64,000 nucleotides of DNA from Chionis minor (GCA_013398295.1 VZSF01000857.1:1-64000), one strand, 5' to 3'; counted from the stretch's first letter, positions 1 through 39,380 are shown. Notes: generated by a model from the letters alone, not told the origin. A program made the numbers and translations.

Positions 1-2838
1 GGGGTTGGGGGGGGCTTCGCTGCCGCCCAGGGCCAGCCCAGCACATTTCCCCAGCACCTGCAGCTTCAACTGCTTTCTTGGTTTCCCCCCAAAGCCCTGT
101 TTGGCCGCGGGTAAGCTGTTCCCCCCTCCCAGGCTGTTGCGCCCGGCGGGAGGGATGCATTGGGAGCCCGGGCTGGGATAACCAGGAGGGCTGAGGGCTG
201 GAGGGAGGATTGGTCCTGCGACCGGAGGAGCCGGATCCTGCTCTGCAGCCGGGCTGGCTGCTGCGCGCTCCCGCACGCGATCGCACAGTCCCCTCTAGTG
301 GATATTTCTCCTGCATCCACATGGCTGTCCTGCCCACGCTGTGTGAGCAACGTGGGGCTCCGGACCCTGGCCTTGAGCAGCGACCCCGGGGCACCATCCC
401 GCTCCTCTCCCAAAACCGGACAGGGTGGTCCTGCAGAAGCAAAGCCCCGTCCGGCCGCCGCCATGGGCTGAGCCCTCGCTGCCTCCGCTCCTTCCTCTCC
501 TGCGTGTTTGGGTGACTCATCCTCCCGCCGTCCCCCGTCCTGGCTTCGGCCCACGCCACCTGCCGCCCTTGCATCAGGGCTGGCCCCCGCCGGCCCCTGC
601 AGCCCCTCGCTCTCCCCCTTCGCCGGGCTTCACACTGGCTCAGACTGATTTGGGCATTGGCCAATGTGAGAAAGAGCTAACGAACACCTGCGTGGTGGGA
701 TCCCCCTGCTCCCGAGGGATCCAGGCACGAGCATTGCTTGCTCCCACCCTGCCGGGTCCTGCAAGCTTGGTCCAGCTTGGACTGGGGTGAAGCGGCCTGT
801 TCTCAGGGGGAATTCCCTACGGGAGTTGGGTGCTCGCATCTCCACCCTGCTCCTGGCTGCTGAAGGGTTTCACGCGGTGGCTTCAACGGCTGCTGGGAGG
901 GCACTGAGACTTCCCGGAACTTTTCCAGCGGGTTTGGGCAATGCCCAAATTGAGCGCCCAGGCGAGGGCAGTGCTTACACGTTAGAGACGGCGTCTTTGC
1001 TTTGGACACCCTTTCTTTCCTCCGCAGTCGGTGGTGCTGCTCTGGGGGGCACCTTTGCCCAGCAGCCCCTGGCCATGGGAAAGGCGTGAAGGCTCCCACC
1101 ATCACCGTCACCGAGTGCTCCCCTGCGCTTACGGCCAGGGCCAGGTCACCACCACCTCCTTCCCCCTCCTCTCCCACTCTGCCTGCCTCGGAAACTGTTT
1201 CTGTTGCCTGGAAGATAGTGTGATATCTGCGGCCTGAGGCCTTTCAAGGGAAAATAAGAAGGGACATAGGAGAGCATGGAGGAGCGGACGCCGCTGCAGA
1301 CCTGCAGGTCAGCTGCGTTCTGGCTATTCGTGATGCTCTGCCAGTCCTCCCCTGGTCGGTGGGGATGTGGTCCCTCCACCTTGCTCCACCCTTTGCTGGG
1401 AAACACATGGCCCTGTCCCCGGTGCCACCACCGTGGCAGTCCCAGCTCAGGACAGAGCTGGTGTCAAACCTGCTGCCTTTGTCCCTGTGCCGGGGAAAGG
1501 ACAGTCTCTTCTCCAGGGAGCTGGGACCTCCAGCACGGGGCGAGGGTGGTGGGGAGAGGCAGCTGGAGTGCAACGCTCGCTGCCAGGCTTTGGAGGCAGC
1601 CCCAAAAAGCAGCTGCAAGGGCAGAGAGGTGCCCAAACCAGCCCTGGGGCAGCTTTATGGGCCCCCCAGCAGCACCTGGACACACACACCCAGTCCAGGC
1701 TGCGCTGCTCAAGCTGGCAGCTGAATCGCCCTGTCCCCCATGCTGGCCAGGAGCCGCTGGTTGTCCCGGCTCCAGCAGGGCTGCACCTCCAGCTCACGGA
1801 TGGGATCCTGCTCGCACCCCGTTTTGAGTCCTGGAGACAAACCAGTGTGAGGACCACACATCCCAGCCCCAGTGCAAGCGTCCCGTCCTCCCTGCTGTCT
1901 CACGGTGCACTGGGGCAGGTAACTGCTTCCCAGGGGACATTCCTGACCCCGGAGTCAGGGGGAGCAGAGTCAGACCCTGCTCTGTCCAGCCGCAGACAAC
2001 CACGGCTCAGAGCCAGAAATGCACGTCTTGGGCATGAGCTACGGCACAGACCACATTTTTTCTTGCTGTAGGATCTAGGCAGGGGCTGAGCTGGGGCAGG
2101 ATTGGACACGCCAGTGGACAGGTTAATTTAAACTCCAAGTGCTTGCAACCATCTAATGCAGCACTCTGAGCTGGAAGAGATTTTTCTCTTGATTTTTCAA
2201 GCTGTCTTTAAAGCTGCACACGGTAGTGAGTTAGTGCTGCACTGAATACCAGGGGAAAAAACCCCAAAGTCCCGTGCTTTGCCCCAGCATCAGCACACAT
2301 TTCCTCCGCGCTGTGTTGATCCCGGCTACTGTGCGCAGGGCAAGGAGAGCCTGGGATGGGCCTCTGCCTGGCTGGAGCACCCCCGTCTGGAGTCCAATCC
2401 AGAAATGGGGATTTTCCCAGCCTTGTCGGATAGTCCCGCAGTCCTCCCTCCCCACCTTCAATCCTGCGTGTCTATGGCATTGCTTACAGCATCCAAGTGG
2501 CACAGGGATCACCCACGGCACAGCCCCACGGCAGGCAGGGGAATCCTGTGGACACCTCGCAGCCAGGGTGTGTGGATGCGGACCAGCCTACGGCGATGGA
2601 CAAGGTACAAAATCCCAGGGAATGCCAGCCCATGACACCTTTTATTGCTTCTGCTCTGTGGCCCAATGCGAGACACGGTTTATGGCTACATTTATTATAA
2701 AAGATCTTTACAAAGCTGATCGCTACCTAAACCCACCTCTATTTCTGCCCACGGGGACTCTGCCTAATGGGGTAATGGCACTGCTGGGGGCTGGTTTCAG
2801 GCTTTTTGGATATGGGGACTTGCCCAAGCCTACAGGGA

Positions 2839-2861
2839 ACACACACACACACACACACACA
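2839..2861. repeat. (AC)n microsatellite
   Basis: Uninterrupted AC dinucleotide run of about 11 units, seen directly. It is probably polymorphic in length. Confidence 0.95.
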
Positions 2862-2957
2862 TCCCCCGCTCCGCCAGCGCAGAAGCAGAGTCATGGGTGG
2901 GAAACTGCAAAACCCAAATTCCATTTCTAGGAAGCGGGATGCCAATAAAACCCAGTG

Positions 2958-2963
2958 TTTATT
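2958..2963 (-). terminator. candidate polyadenylation signal for NT5M
   Basis: TTTATT on the plus strand reads AATAAA on the minus strand. It is the first such hexamer reached going left from the NT5M stop codon, about 3.1 kb downstream. Two more, at 2691-2696 and 2641-2646, follow within 320 bases in a locally AT-rich patch. The assignment is inferred; a shorter transcript using a variant signal is equally possible. Confidence 0.35.
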
Positions 2964-5900
2964 GCAGTGCTCCTCATAGGCCCATTTTATACATGTGCAT
3001 TTAAAAATAAAAGCTCTGTGCATCATGCTCCAGAGGGGCTTGAACGTTGAAAGGGCCGATCTGTCGGGCGATGGAGAAACACCTCCTGTCCCGCAGCTCG
3101 GCAGGAGCAAACAGGCCAGCTACTTCCTTGGGATTTCTGTGCGTCGAGTCGGAGCCTCGTGCATGAGAAACTCCAGTTCAGCTTTCAAGTATATTTGGCA
3201 TGAACCAACGTAGTCTCTACCAGATCACATGTCCCACCAAGGGGGAAAGATCCGCTGGCCCCGAGAGCCACATCCCTTGGATCCGTCACAGCCTCGAGGG
3301 AAGCTGGCTGGCTTGGGCAGCTGCTGAAATGACATGCCGGCTCCGGTTTTGGCTCGAGGATGGGCAGCAAGAAGGCTCAGGAGAGCTTGGGCAACTCATG
3401 TTTAAATGGTGTCACTGGGAAAAAAAAAACAGCATGGACCCCATGAGGCCATTCCAGCTGCACAAAGGGGTCGGCAGCTGGCAGGGCTCCGGCAGAGCCG
3501 AGGGGTACGTGATGGCCAGCAGCCACAGTGGCTGCCGACGGTGTTCACCCGCTGTCCCAGCTCCCTGCCTGCAAACCATCCGGCCAAGATGTCTCTTGGA
3601 CAGAAGGCTGCATCTCAGGTGGCTGCACACCACAAACACCCCTCCCAAATACAGCCCCCACAACCAAACCCACCACCTGGAGAAGCACGCAGTGGTTCAA
3701 ACAGAAAAAAAAAAAAAAATCCTTGTGATATGCAACTCCCACCGCCATGGGCCAAACTGTGCTGTCTTTACGGAATCGCCCCATCCCAAGAAACAGCGCA
3801 GCTTTCAGAAAGACCCGAGACAATGTGGGCTTCGTCCCTGGCCCCGCAGCAGCCGGGGAAGGCACAGACTGAGAAGCACCAACTTCACTAGTCCCTCCAG
3901 GTCCTGGACATGGCAGGGGGCCGGCTGCTGCTGCCAAAATAGTTATTTGTTATATATGTCACTTTGAGCTCACATAGTATTTTGCTGACGGGGGCCCATA
4001 GGAGAGAGGAGAGGCAAGCCAAGGGCGTGAGCAAGCAGCACAGGGTGGCTAACTCTGGCCAAGCCCTGGCTACCGCCCCCACCCGTGGGGCTACGTATCC
4101 CAGCGGGGAATTTTACTCCTGCAGCCAGCAAGTCCTCGGGGCTGGAGAGCAGGAGCGCGCAGTGGGATCCCCGCTGGCGTGGGGGCAGGCAGGAGCAGGG
4201 GCCGTGTGGCCTCCGCGGTGTCAGCAGTGACGCACAGGCACGCTGGCCCTGACGCACCCGGCATGTCCCCAGGGCTCTGCCTGGGGCAGCCCAGCTCCCG
4301 CCGAGGCAGGGAGGGGATGTCCGGCTCTCCCCAGCAGCTGGGACGGCTCTTCTCTGGATGGAGAAGCTGCAGCGGCTGCTTCTGGTGCTGCTGCTGGTGC
4401 CAGCCGGGTCGCTGCAGTTCAAGCTTCCCAGCAGCGCTGGACACTTGCAGAACTCAGCAGCCGCGGTACGGTCATCCGGCAGCATGGACAGCTGCGTATG
4501 CCACAGCCCCTTCCCTCCGGGCAGGCGGCCAAACACCTCCCTGCTGGCAGCACACTCTGTCCCCAGATGTGCAGAGCCAGGACAGCAGAACAAACTGACC
4601 CCATGACAGAGCCTCGCGGGCACCTCTGATGGGCTCCCCAGCCTTTAACAGTAACATCTCCCCAGCTTCTTCCCTTGTGGTACATGAGGACTGCAAACAG
4701 CATCCATGGACGTGGCCATGACAATCCTCCATCAACGCAACCCTCAATCTGCCTTTTGGACACCCACGGTGCCTCCACTTTACCCACTTCCCAACGATGC
4801 CGTAGCTCCTCCCCCAGCCCCACTTCTCCACCCAGCGGTGTCTTCCCTGGGCAGCTCCACACCAAAGAGTTCAGGATGCTCTGCAGAAACGAGCATCCCA
4901 CTGCCTGACCCTGGTGGGATGCAGCACCCAGGACCTTCTGCATGGAAGCAGGGTGCTTGGCAGACACACGCCCAGAGCTTTCCTGGCAGGCTGATGTCGG
5001 ACACTACCAGGAGAAGGGAGATGGGGTGCTTTGATCATGCAGACTGCATGTGCAGATCTGCCTGGCTTTGAAATCCAAGGAGCTACCATCCAATCACTGG
5101 GTGGCAGGGTGAGCCATGAGCTCCTGCAGGAGCTGCCCAGCCACAGGAAGGGCTGGTGCTGGCACTGCCGCTGCCTCCTCACTGCCCCAGCGATGCCCAG
5201 GATGAGCACCCCACAAGCAACAAGCAGGCAGGAGAAAAACCCCTCTCTTCATCCCAAATCAGCTCTAAAGTCCCAGCTCTGCAGCGGTGACAGATCCTCA
5301 GGGATGAGGGCGAGCGGCAATCCCTCCTGCCAGCTGGAAGATGGGAGGATCTCACGTGCGACGGTGCCTCAGGGCTCCCTCCCTATGGCCAGATCCATGG
5401 GAGGAGTGGTACTGCCCCCATATCCCGCTGCAGGGACTCTTCCTGCAGGGAATCATGTAGCCGTCCCGTTGTATTGGCTGCAAGGAACAACACAGCTGAG
5501 CTGGTGCAGGGAGCCTGGGCAGCATCCGCCAGCTCCCCCTGCCCTTCCGGCCACCCCTCTTCCCAGGCCTGAGTGGTGGCCGGGAGGGGAATGTCCCCCG
5601 AGGCAGCCCCTGGGTACGAAGCCCTGCAAGGACGCAACAAACCAGCCAAGTGCTCCCTGACTGCAACACAGAGCGGAGGATGGAGAGCTGACGTGGGCCA
5701 CGCGGTGCGTGGGTCAAGGGCAGTGACACGCTGAGGGCGACCTCATCTGTCAGAAACAGCGTGCTGGCCCCGTGGGGGTGCAGATGCAGCACAGAGACCC
5801 CCAGAGCTGGTGGAAAATGCCCCCCAGCTGGGCTGCCAGGCCCACGGGGCCAATCCTGATGCCACTGGCCCCTTGTGGCACAGCCGGGCTGGGGTCCGCT

Positions 5901-6074
5901 CACTGCGTCCAGGTGGCCGTGGCACTTCAGGTCCTCTTCCTCTCCGCAGCAGGGACAGCATATGTCTGTCTGTCCATCTGTGGTTTCAGCCTTCAGCAGG
6001 ACTCCGCAGGGACACAAGTGGGTGGCCACAGTCGTGGGTGGCCACAGTCCCAGGTGGCCACAGGAGGCCAGGGT

Positions 6075-11292
<5,218 letters not shown>

Positions 11293-12704
11293 GGTGGTGG
11301 AAGAGGCGGGGGGGGGTCGGGGCAGGGAATGAGGNGCAGGCGGCGCCGGCAGCGGCGAGGGGTGCCGGGGCCGCCCGGGGCACGGCGGTACGTTCGCCCC
11401 GACCCGGCAGTGCTAAAGCCCAGTTCCTCTTCCCGGTGCCTGACCGAGCCCGGAGCGGCGGCACCGCCTTAAAGCGGCACAAACGCCCCTGCGACGGCGC
11501 GGCTGCAGCGCGGCTCCCGCCCGCCCCGAGCCTGCCCCGGCCCCGCTCCCTCCCCGGGGGGAGCACCGAGACCCCCTCAGTGTCCCTAACGCTCAGCGGG
11601 GTGACACCCCGTGCTCCGGCTCCCCCTCGCCTGCCGCGACCCCTCTGTCTCCCCCATGCCCGTCCCTGCCTGGAGCGGGTGGTCTTTGGGGGCACAGGGG
11701 GGTGGTTTGGGGACAGACGCGGCGCGGTGATGTGTTGTGGTTAAGCCTTGATATAAAATACACCCATTTCCACCACTTTCTGGGGAGGGGGCGCGCGCTG
11801 CCCGGGCTCTCGCTCCATGCAACACGATGTCCCCATAGGGAAACCTCAAAAGATGATACCCGGACCCAAAAGAGGTGCCGACATAGGAACAACGCACCGT
11901 GAAGGTCTGTATATTCCGCCACAGGACCAAAAATCACAGCTCAAAAAACACTGCAGGGATTAAAGCTGCTAAAGAAGGGGGAGGCCTCCGAGTGTGACTA
12001 ACAGGATTAGGCAAATGCTGAGCTGGGAAAGAACAGATTTTAACTCAACGGCAATAATACAGCTTTAGCAGTTCCAAAACATTTAATCTTTCAATCCCAG
12101 AATGTTTTCCAGTGGAATATATCGTCCTTGTTTCACAGAAAGGGCAAACGAGCTGTTGGGAGATCAGGTGATTCGGGGAAGGTCACAGCGCAAATGACGA
12201 AAGGAGCCGAACTGGCAGCCAGGCCGGGAGGGTAAACATAAAAAAGTGTGGTTAGGAGGGAAAACGAGTGAAGTTCCAAGTCCGCGTCCCGCTTTCGCTT
12301 GCGCCGGAGGCATGTTGCTTATCGCAAGGAGTGGGATTTCCACGGTAACCTGCATTTTACGACGGGGCGGCGAAGGGACCTATGCACACACACACGCCTC
12401 CGCCATGGGAGGAAAGGTTTCCTCCTTCTTCCATGGTGGTCTGCGTTATGGAGGGACGGGCGAATCCCCCCGCCCGCAGCGGCCCAGGGCCGCGTTACTT
12501 CCCGGCTGGAAAATACCATTTCACTTCCATCAACCTGAGCAAAGAATTCCAATCCTGAGGGGATGAACCCTCTGAGGGCCCCGTGTCGCGGTGCTGTCGC
12601 GATNNNNNNNNNNNNNNNNNNNNNNNNNNNNNNNNNNNGCGGCCGTAGCGGTGGCTCCTTCCCGCTTCCCCCCGCCGCTCCCGGCCGCGCCGCCAGCCGC
12701 CAAG
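11293..12704. other. NT5M-COPS3 head-to-head intergenic region
   Basis: About 1.4 kb separates the divergent NT5M and COPS3 start codons. Both ends are CpG-rich (to about 11720 and from about 12480), with a more AT-balanced middle. The arrangement permits shared regulation but looks like two separate CpG-rich promoters, not one compact bidirectional promoter. No exon was recognised within it. Confidence 0.65.
12604..12638. other. assembly gap (35 N)
   Basis: Run of 35 undetermined bases in the COPS3 promoter/5' UTR. The 123 bases immediately left of this gap recur exactly at 17331-17453. Confidence 1.
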
Positions 12705-24475
<11,771 letters not shown>

Positions 24476-24606
24476 AATTCATGTTGCTCACCACTCCGCT
24501 TTCAAGTAAAAGCTTATGAAAGAATCACGCCTGGAATAGGGCATTGAGGAGTTCCACGAAGAGAGCAGAGAGAACTGAGCTTTGCTTTTCACCCGGACAT
24601 TAAGAA

Positions 24607-24612
24607 AATAAA
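24607..24612 (+). terminator. candidate proximal polyadenylation signal, COPS3
   Basis: AATAAA 132 bases after the COPS3 stop codon. It is the nearest canonical hexamer downstream; use in vivo is inferred. Confidence 0.5.
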
Positions 24613-25636
24613 AGAACACCCTCTCAGTACTGTATAATATCAGAAATACTCTCTGCAAAGAAAAAGGAAATCTCAAAAGAAACTTAAAAGTCTGTTGTGG
24701 ATTTATTTATCTTCAGATTAACATCGTTAATGCATTAAATAATCTACCTTTTGTTTTAAAGGGTTTGAATATTGCTGTGTTTCTGTAGCAGTCCTTTTTT
24801 CTCTTCTGAAAAAACAAAGTGTTATTCAGGGAAGAATACAAACTAGTGTTGGTTCACTTACAAGGTAATTACTGGTTCGTTATTCTGTATTTAAAGTTGG
24901 CTCAAAGTGCAGATTTATCCTATGTATGGGAGGGGAGGGTTGGAGTTTAAGTAAATTCTCTACGTTATAATTTGCATATGCCCAGTGTAGCTGGCTGCTG
25001 TCTTATTAAATGAAAAGAACTGTGTTCTTCCCGAATGGATGAGCATATTAATGAGTCCTCGTAAGGTAGTTTTGCTGAAAAGCGGAAGTCACTGTAGAGA
25101 ATCCCTACATGACAGCTATTTATGATTTTAAATTTCTGGTACAAAATATTTCTTGGTAACATTTGCTCTTAGATCAAACTTATTAGACCTAAACAAAAGA
25201 TAATTGAAAGATCTTGATGTTCTGGAGGATTCTAGATAAGAAGTTGTTTACCCCAAAAGAAATGTCAATTTTTGTTCCTGTAAAAATTGGCATGAAGGTA
25301 TCCAAGCAGCTAATACTTTTCTGTGGTGGAAATAAGCAAAGGCCGTGCTATAGATCTTTGTTTCCAGAGAAAATTATTTTACATGGAACACAGAATTCTA
25401 TACAGCTCTCAAAATGCAGGATTTTATTTAGCGATAACACGCTGGAATGATACCTGGTTTTTAATGTACTCTTTTAAACAAAAACTCTGCTGTTGGATTC
25501 TTTTACGTGCTTCACCCCTTAAACCAATAGGGTCTTCAGTTTTCTGTAGCTCTCGTGTAGCTGAAGATTCTCACTGTTAAAACACCTTTGAAACGCTTCA
25601 TGTCAGTGCAAATCTCCTACTGTCAGCTGTCAGACA

Positions 25637-25642
25637 AATAAA
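25637..25642 (+). terminator. candidate distal polyadenylation signal, COPS3
   Basis: AATAAA about 1.2 kb after the COPS3 stop codon in AT-rich, UTR-like sequence. A further AATAAA stands at 27668-27673. Alternative use is inferred. Confidence 0.4.
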
Positions 25643-28337
25643 TCTGTCACCGAGTCAGAATGCAAGAAGTTAAGCATCCAGTGCTTCCTACTTAAACGCC
25701 TGACCAGGAGCTGCTTGCTACTGCTAACCTGCCAGCTTTTGTTCAGGAGAATGGGTGGGGGCTAAGCATTTCTGGCACTTGCCGTGTGGAGCTTATATGT
25801 ATCCAGGTCACCCATAGTTGAAAATACTCTGTGCTTCCAGTGCCGGTACAGAATTGTTGGGGTTTTCATTTAAAGCTGGTGGCTTAATGCTAGCAGAGCC
25901 TCTGTGACAGCGGTGTGCTTTCTAGTAGAAGAGAAGCACCCCCAGCTTGTTCTCTAGGTGGTGAATGATGTTTTTAAAAGTATAAAATAGCAGTTTAGTA
26001 TTGAAGACAGCATAGGTCCATAGTGTTAGTAGCTCACCATTGAGTACTTGTGCTTCCTATCGTAGAGGCTTCCATATTTGAAGGCAACTTTTACACGTGA
26101 TCTTAAAGCAGAATCTTTGGGGTTTTCTCGTAACTTGCCTTACCAGTCTTGCAATTAAAGATATTTATGATTTTTAAAGTTGTTTTTCCCAGTTAAGCCT
26201 GCAGTGATTTCAACGCTGAACATGCTTATGCAACTTTCTTCTCTGGTACTGTGAAAGTGTTAAATTTAGCGTATTAGTAATGTGGTGGGCTCAAGCACAA
26301 AGCTGGGTTGTTGAAGTGTTTACAGCCCTGCGTGGCAGTCATGGAAAGGACTGCAAATGACTAACCCCAGACTGCCACCTATCCCAGAATGGGGATGGCT
26401 TGCTTCTCGTTGCCGAGGGCTCGCTCGCAGGGGCGAGAAGGTATGCAGGATGCTTTCATGAAGTTGGAGGAGAACCAGAAACGTCCACTTCACAGTGAGC
26501 TTTTATACCACTAGTTGCTCTCGGTGAGCGTGGACTTCCCTGCCGAGCGCTGCAGGATGACCTTCTGTCTGTGGAATTGGAAGCAAATGAGTATGTGCAG
26601 CTGGCAAATAACAGCTATGTTATCTCTTCTTTTATTTTTTTTCCCCTAAAGCAGATAAAAGAAATCCATGCTTACATCAAAAGAATGGTAGAAATAGGTA
26701 TGTAATAGTTTCAAATGATATATTATGCCTTTTCGTAATCTGATTTTTTTTTTTTAAGAGGGCAAATGCTTTTCAGGTTAGAGAACTGCTAAGGCTCCTT
26801 TTCTGACGTGGATAGTTGCGCTGTTAAACTCCGATTGCTGTTGAAAATTCAAAGTCAGGTCCCACCTGTAGAATCAGTAGAGATAAAGCATTCACCAAAA
26901 GTGCTTCGGGGAAGGGCTTTTAAGTAATAGTTTGATAAAGTCATATGGTCTGGCGCCTGCACGTCTTGAGATACTGTTGAAATTAAGTCAGATTTTTAAT
27001 GAAGTAGCTCCTCCAAATCTTGGAACTAATTGCCTGGGCTGTGGTCAGCTGAGGCACTTTGAGAACACTTGAGCTTTCTGGTTTTAATTTGTGTTCGTTG
27101 CAGGGAAGGACTTTTGAATATAAGAACACTGTGTGCTACGCTTCTCCAAACTTAGAGTCTCGGAGGTCCTGTGGCTTGTTCTTCCCATCAAGCATGGCCG
27201 TCAGATGTATCCACGAAATACCGAGTGTGTGCTTTGGTATCTTCGTGCATCTGAATTAGCGAAGATGAAAAATGCAGTTCTGAAGGTGGCTCTAGACTTG
27301 CAACTGCGCTTCTTAGCCACAGGAGGGGTCTCTAGGCCAGTTATGCTTAGCAGGTACTAAAACCTTTCGGAAGAAGGAATGGTTAGAAGCCGTTTGCGTG
27401 CAACCACCCCTCCTGGTTTTCTGCCACTGAGGAGCCCCAGTAGTGACCTCTGCTAACGCTCCTGCAGCGCTGCCCTTGTGCCACATGCTTTTTTGCGTAA
27501 CGCCAGCTGCCGCCTCCTCTACAACTTTCCTTCCCCGTTCTACAGTCCAACGGCGACCCCCTGTCTGTGTTGTCATAGGCCATCTGTATAACCTAGGAAA
27601 TGTTGCTGCATGGCCAGACTGGCCGAGGAGGTTAGTCCTGAGAAGTTGTTTAAATGTACTATTGGAAAATAAAGATAACAAACGAGTCGTCCTTCTTAGT
27701 TTGTCTTAAATGCTTAGATAGCAGGGCTTTTGCATTTAGCTTTTCCTTAAGTGTTTGTTGGGGTATTTTTGGGTTTTTTTGGTGTCTTTTTTCTTTTTTT
27801 GGGGGGGTGGTGTCTTTTGTTCTTGTGGCTTCCCAGGACGTGCGATTCCGGCTGACCAGCGGGAGGCTGCTAGTTGTCCGCTGTGTGGGCACTGTCCTCT
27901 GCTTGGGAGTTGTCCAGGCTCCGTGGAGCTCTCCTGAACTACCTCCAGTAGAAATAGTAGGGGTTTTTTTGTGCAAACAGCGTGTCTCCCTTGGAAAGTG
28001 CTGCTTACTGGCCCTTGTCTGAGATGGGCTCCGGGATTAGATGGACTTTTTCGATTTATATCTGATCTTTGTGTTACAGTAATCAATCCGTCTCACTGAC
28101 CATCTGAGTACTGTTTTCTTCCGAGGCAGAATTCTTACTCCGTGCGCGGCTGCTTGGATCCAGAGGCGTGTCTCATAGCGGTACCAGGGATGGCTGCTCT
28201 TCGTGGGATTTAAGAGGAAGTTTTACTCAGCCCAATGATCTGTGCTGGTACCTCGTGGAAGATTTACTGCTTTTGTTCAGGCTCGGCTATTTAGAACTCT
28301 GTAGGGGTCAACTCTAATGTAAAGGCGGGGGGGGGGG

Positions 28338-29053
28338 NNNNNNNNNNNNNNNNNNNNNNNNNNNNNNNNNNNNNNNNNNNNNNNNNNNNNNNNNNNNNNN
28401 NNNNNNNNNNNNNNNNNNNNNNNNNNNNNNNNNNNNNNNNNNNNNNNNNNNNNNNNNNNNNNNNNNNNNNNNNNNNNNNNNNNNNNNNNNNNNNNNNNNN
28501 NNNNNNNNNNNNNNNNNNNNNNNNNNNNNNNNNNNNNNNNNNNNNNNNNNNNNNNNNNNNNNNNNNNNNNNNNNNNNNNNNNNNNNNNNNNNNNNNNNNN
28601 NNNNNNNNNNNNNNNNNNNNNNNNNNNNNNNNNNNNNNNNNNNNNNNNNNNNNNNNNNNNNNNNNNNNNNNNNNNNNNNNNNNNNNNNNNNNNNNNNNNN
28701 NNNNNNNNNNNNNNNNNNNNNNNNNNNNNNNNNNNNNNNNNNNNNNNNNNNNNNNNNNNNNNNNNNNNNNNNNNNNNNNNNNNNNNNNNNNNNNNNNNNN
28801 NNNNNNNNNNNNNNNNNNNNNNNNNNNNNNNNNNNNNNNNNNNNNNNNNNNNNNNNNNNNNNNNNNNNNNNNNNNNNNNNNNNNNNNNNNNNNNNNNNNN
28901 NNNNNNNNNNNNNNNNNNNNNNNNNNNNNNNNNNNNNNNNNNNNNNNNNNNNNNNNNNNNNNNNNNNNNNNNNNNNNNNNNNNNNNNNNNNNNNNNNNNN
29001 NNNNNNNNNNNNNNNNNNNNNNNNNNNNNNNNNNNNNNNNNNNNNNNNNNNNN
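28338..29053. other. assembly gap (716 N) in the FLCN promoter region
   Basis: A long run of undetermined bases with runs of G at both edges (28328-28337 and 29055-29060). This is typical of a GC-rich CpG island lost from sequencing. It probably hides most of the FLCN core promoter and possibly a noncoding first exon. Confidence 1.
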
Positions 29054-29500
29054 CGGGGGGTGGCGGGTGCTCGGGGGAGCGGCGGGAAGGGCCGGCTCGG
29101 TACGGCGGTACGAATGGCTTCTTCCTCCTTCTCCTCTCCCCTCTCCTCTCATCCCATCCCTGTTCTGTGGCTGCCGCGGGTGGGCAGCTCTCTGCCCCTC
29201 TTCCCGTCGCCCCCCCCAGATGCCGGTAGCGATGGTACGGGCCGTGGGTCAGGCTGTGTCAGGCGCCCGCTGACACGGGCCGGGCCGGGGCGGGGGAGCC
29301 GGGAGCGGCGGTGAGCGGGGTCAGGGCACGGGGAACCTGGGCTGGGCCGGTCTGGGAGCGGGGAGGCCGGGGCCTGCGAGGGGGAGGCCGGCACGGGTGC
29401 GGCTGGGCCTGAGGCGTTCGGGCCCGGGGCGTCGAGCAGGGCCGGTCCCGACCCGTTACGGCCTGAGGCCTCCGGGCGCGGGGAGGCCGCGCAGGCCCGA
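29054..29500 (+). promoter_or_regulatory. CpG-rich FLCN promoter / noncoding first exon (partial)
   Basis: Very CpG-dense sequence right of the gap. A good donor, GTGAGC, at 29311-29316 follows a GC-rich stretch and could end a noncoding first exon spliced to the acceptor before 29857. That would leave 28 untranslated bases ahead of the ATG in the first coding exon. The promoter role is inferred from composition and position. Confidence 0.5.
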
Positions 29501-29884
29501 GGTGACCGGGCGCGGAGGTCCTGTCTGTCAGACCCCAGCCTGTCCTTGTAAGACTGGAGGTGTCCGGGCACGGGGGGGTCCGGTCCCCTCCCGTTCCACC
29601 CCCGTGGGGCCTGAGGTGTCCCGGCTCAGAGCAGCCGGGCACCGGGGGCTGGGTCTGCTCCGGTCCCATCACATCAGGGCACGAAGGGTTGGTCCGTGCT
29701 CAGGTCACCCCGTGGTGGAGTTGTGCTGGTCCCTTAGGCTGGGCTTAAGGCCAGTTGCTCCTGGAGGGATACAGAGCAGGACTTGGACCAGCCAGGCCTG
29801 AGAGGTGCCTTAGTATCCGCTGGACTGACATCGTGTGCTTTCCCCCTCGCCTGCAGGAGGCCTGACGCGTGCTGAGCTCTCACT

Positions 29885-39380
<9,496 letters not shown>

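Larger units (their letters stand above)
1..6074. other. NT5M 3' flank / intergenic GC-rich sequence
   Basis: No exon with recognisable protein similarity was found here on either strand. The open frames are GC-rich chance frames without family motifs. The right part should include the NT5M 3' UTR, which runs leftward from the stop at 6075. Going left, the first AATAAA-type signals for the minus strand are at 2958-2963, 2691-2696 and 2641-2646, so a long 3' UTR is possible but unproven. Plus-strand AATAAA hexamers lie at 2944-2949 and 3006-3011. About 100-620 is relatively CpG-rich and has an AP-1-like TGACTCA at 513-519; I cannot tell whether it is a promoter. In human the neighbour on this side is MED9, then RASD1. 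Neither was recognised. Confidence 0.6.
24476..29884 (+). other. COPS3 3' region and FLCN 5' flank
   Basis: The left part is AT-rich and carries candidate polyadenylation signals for COPS3 at 24607-24612, 25637-25642 and 27668-27673, so transcripts with 3' UTRs of about 0.15, 1.2 or 3.2 kb are possible. From about 27740 there are T-rich and G-rich runs leading to a 716-base gap and then the CpG-rich FLCN promoter. No protein-coding exon was recognised before 29885. Confidence 0.6.
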
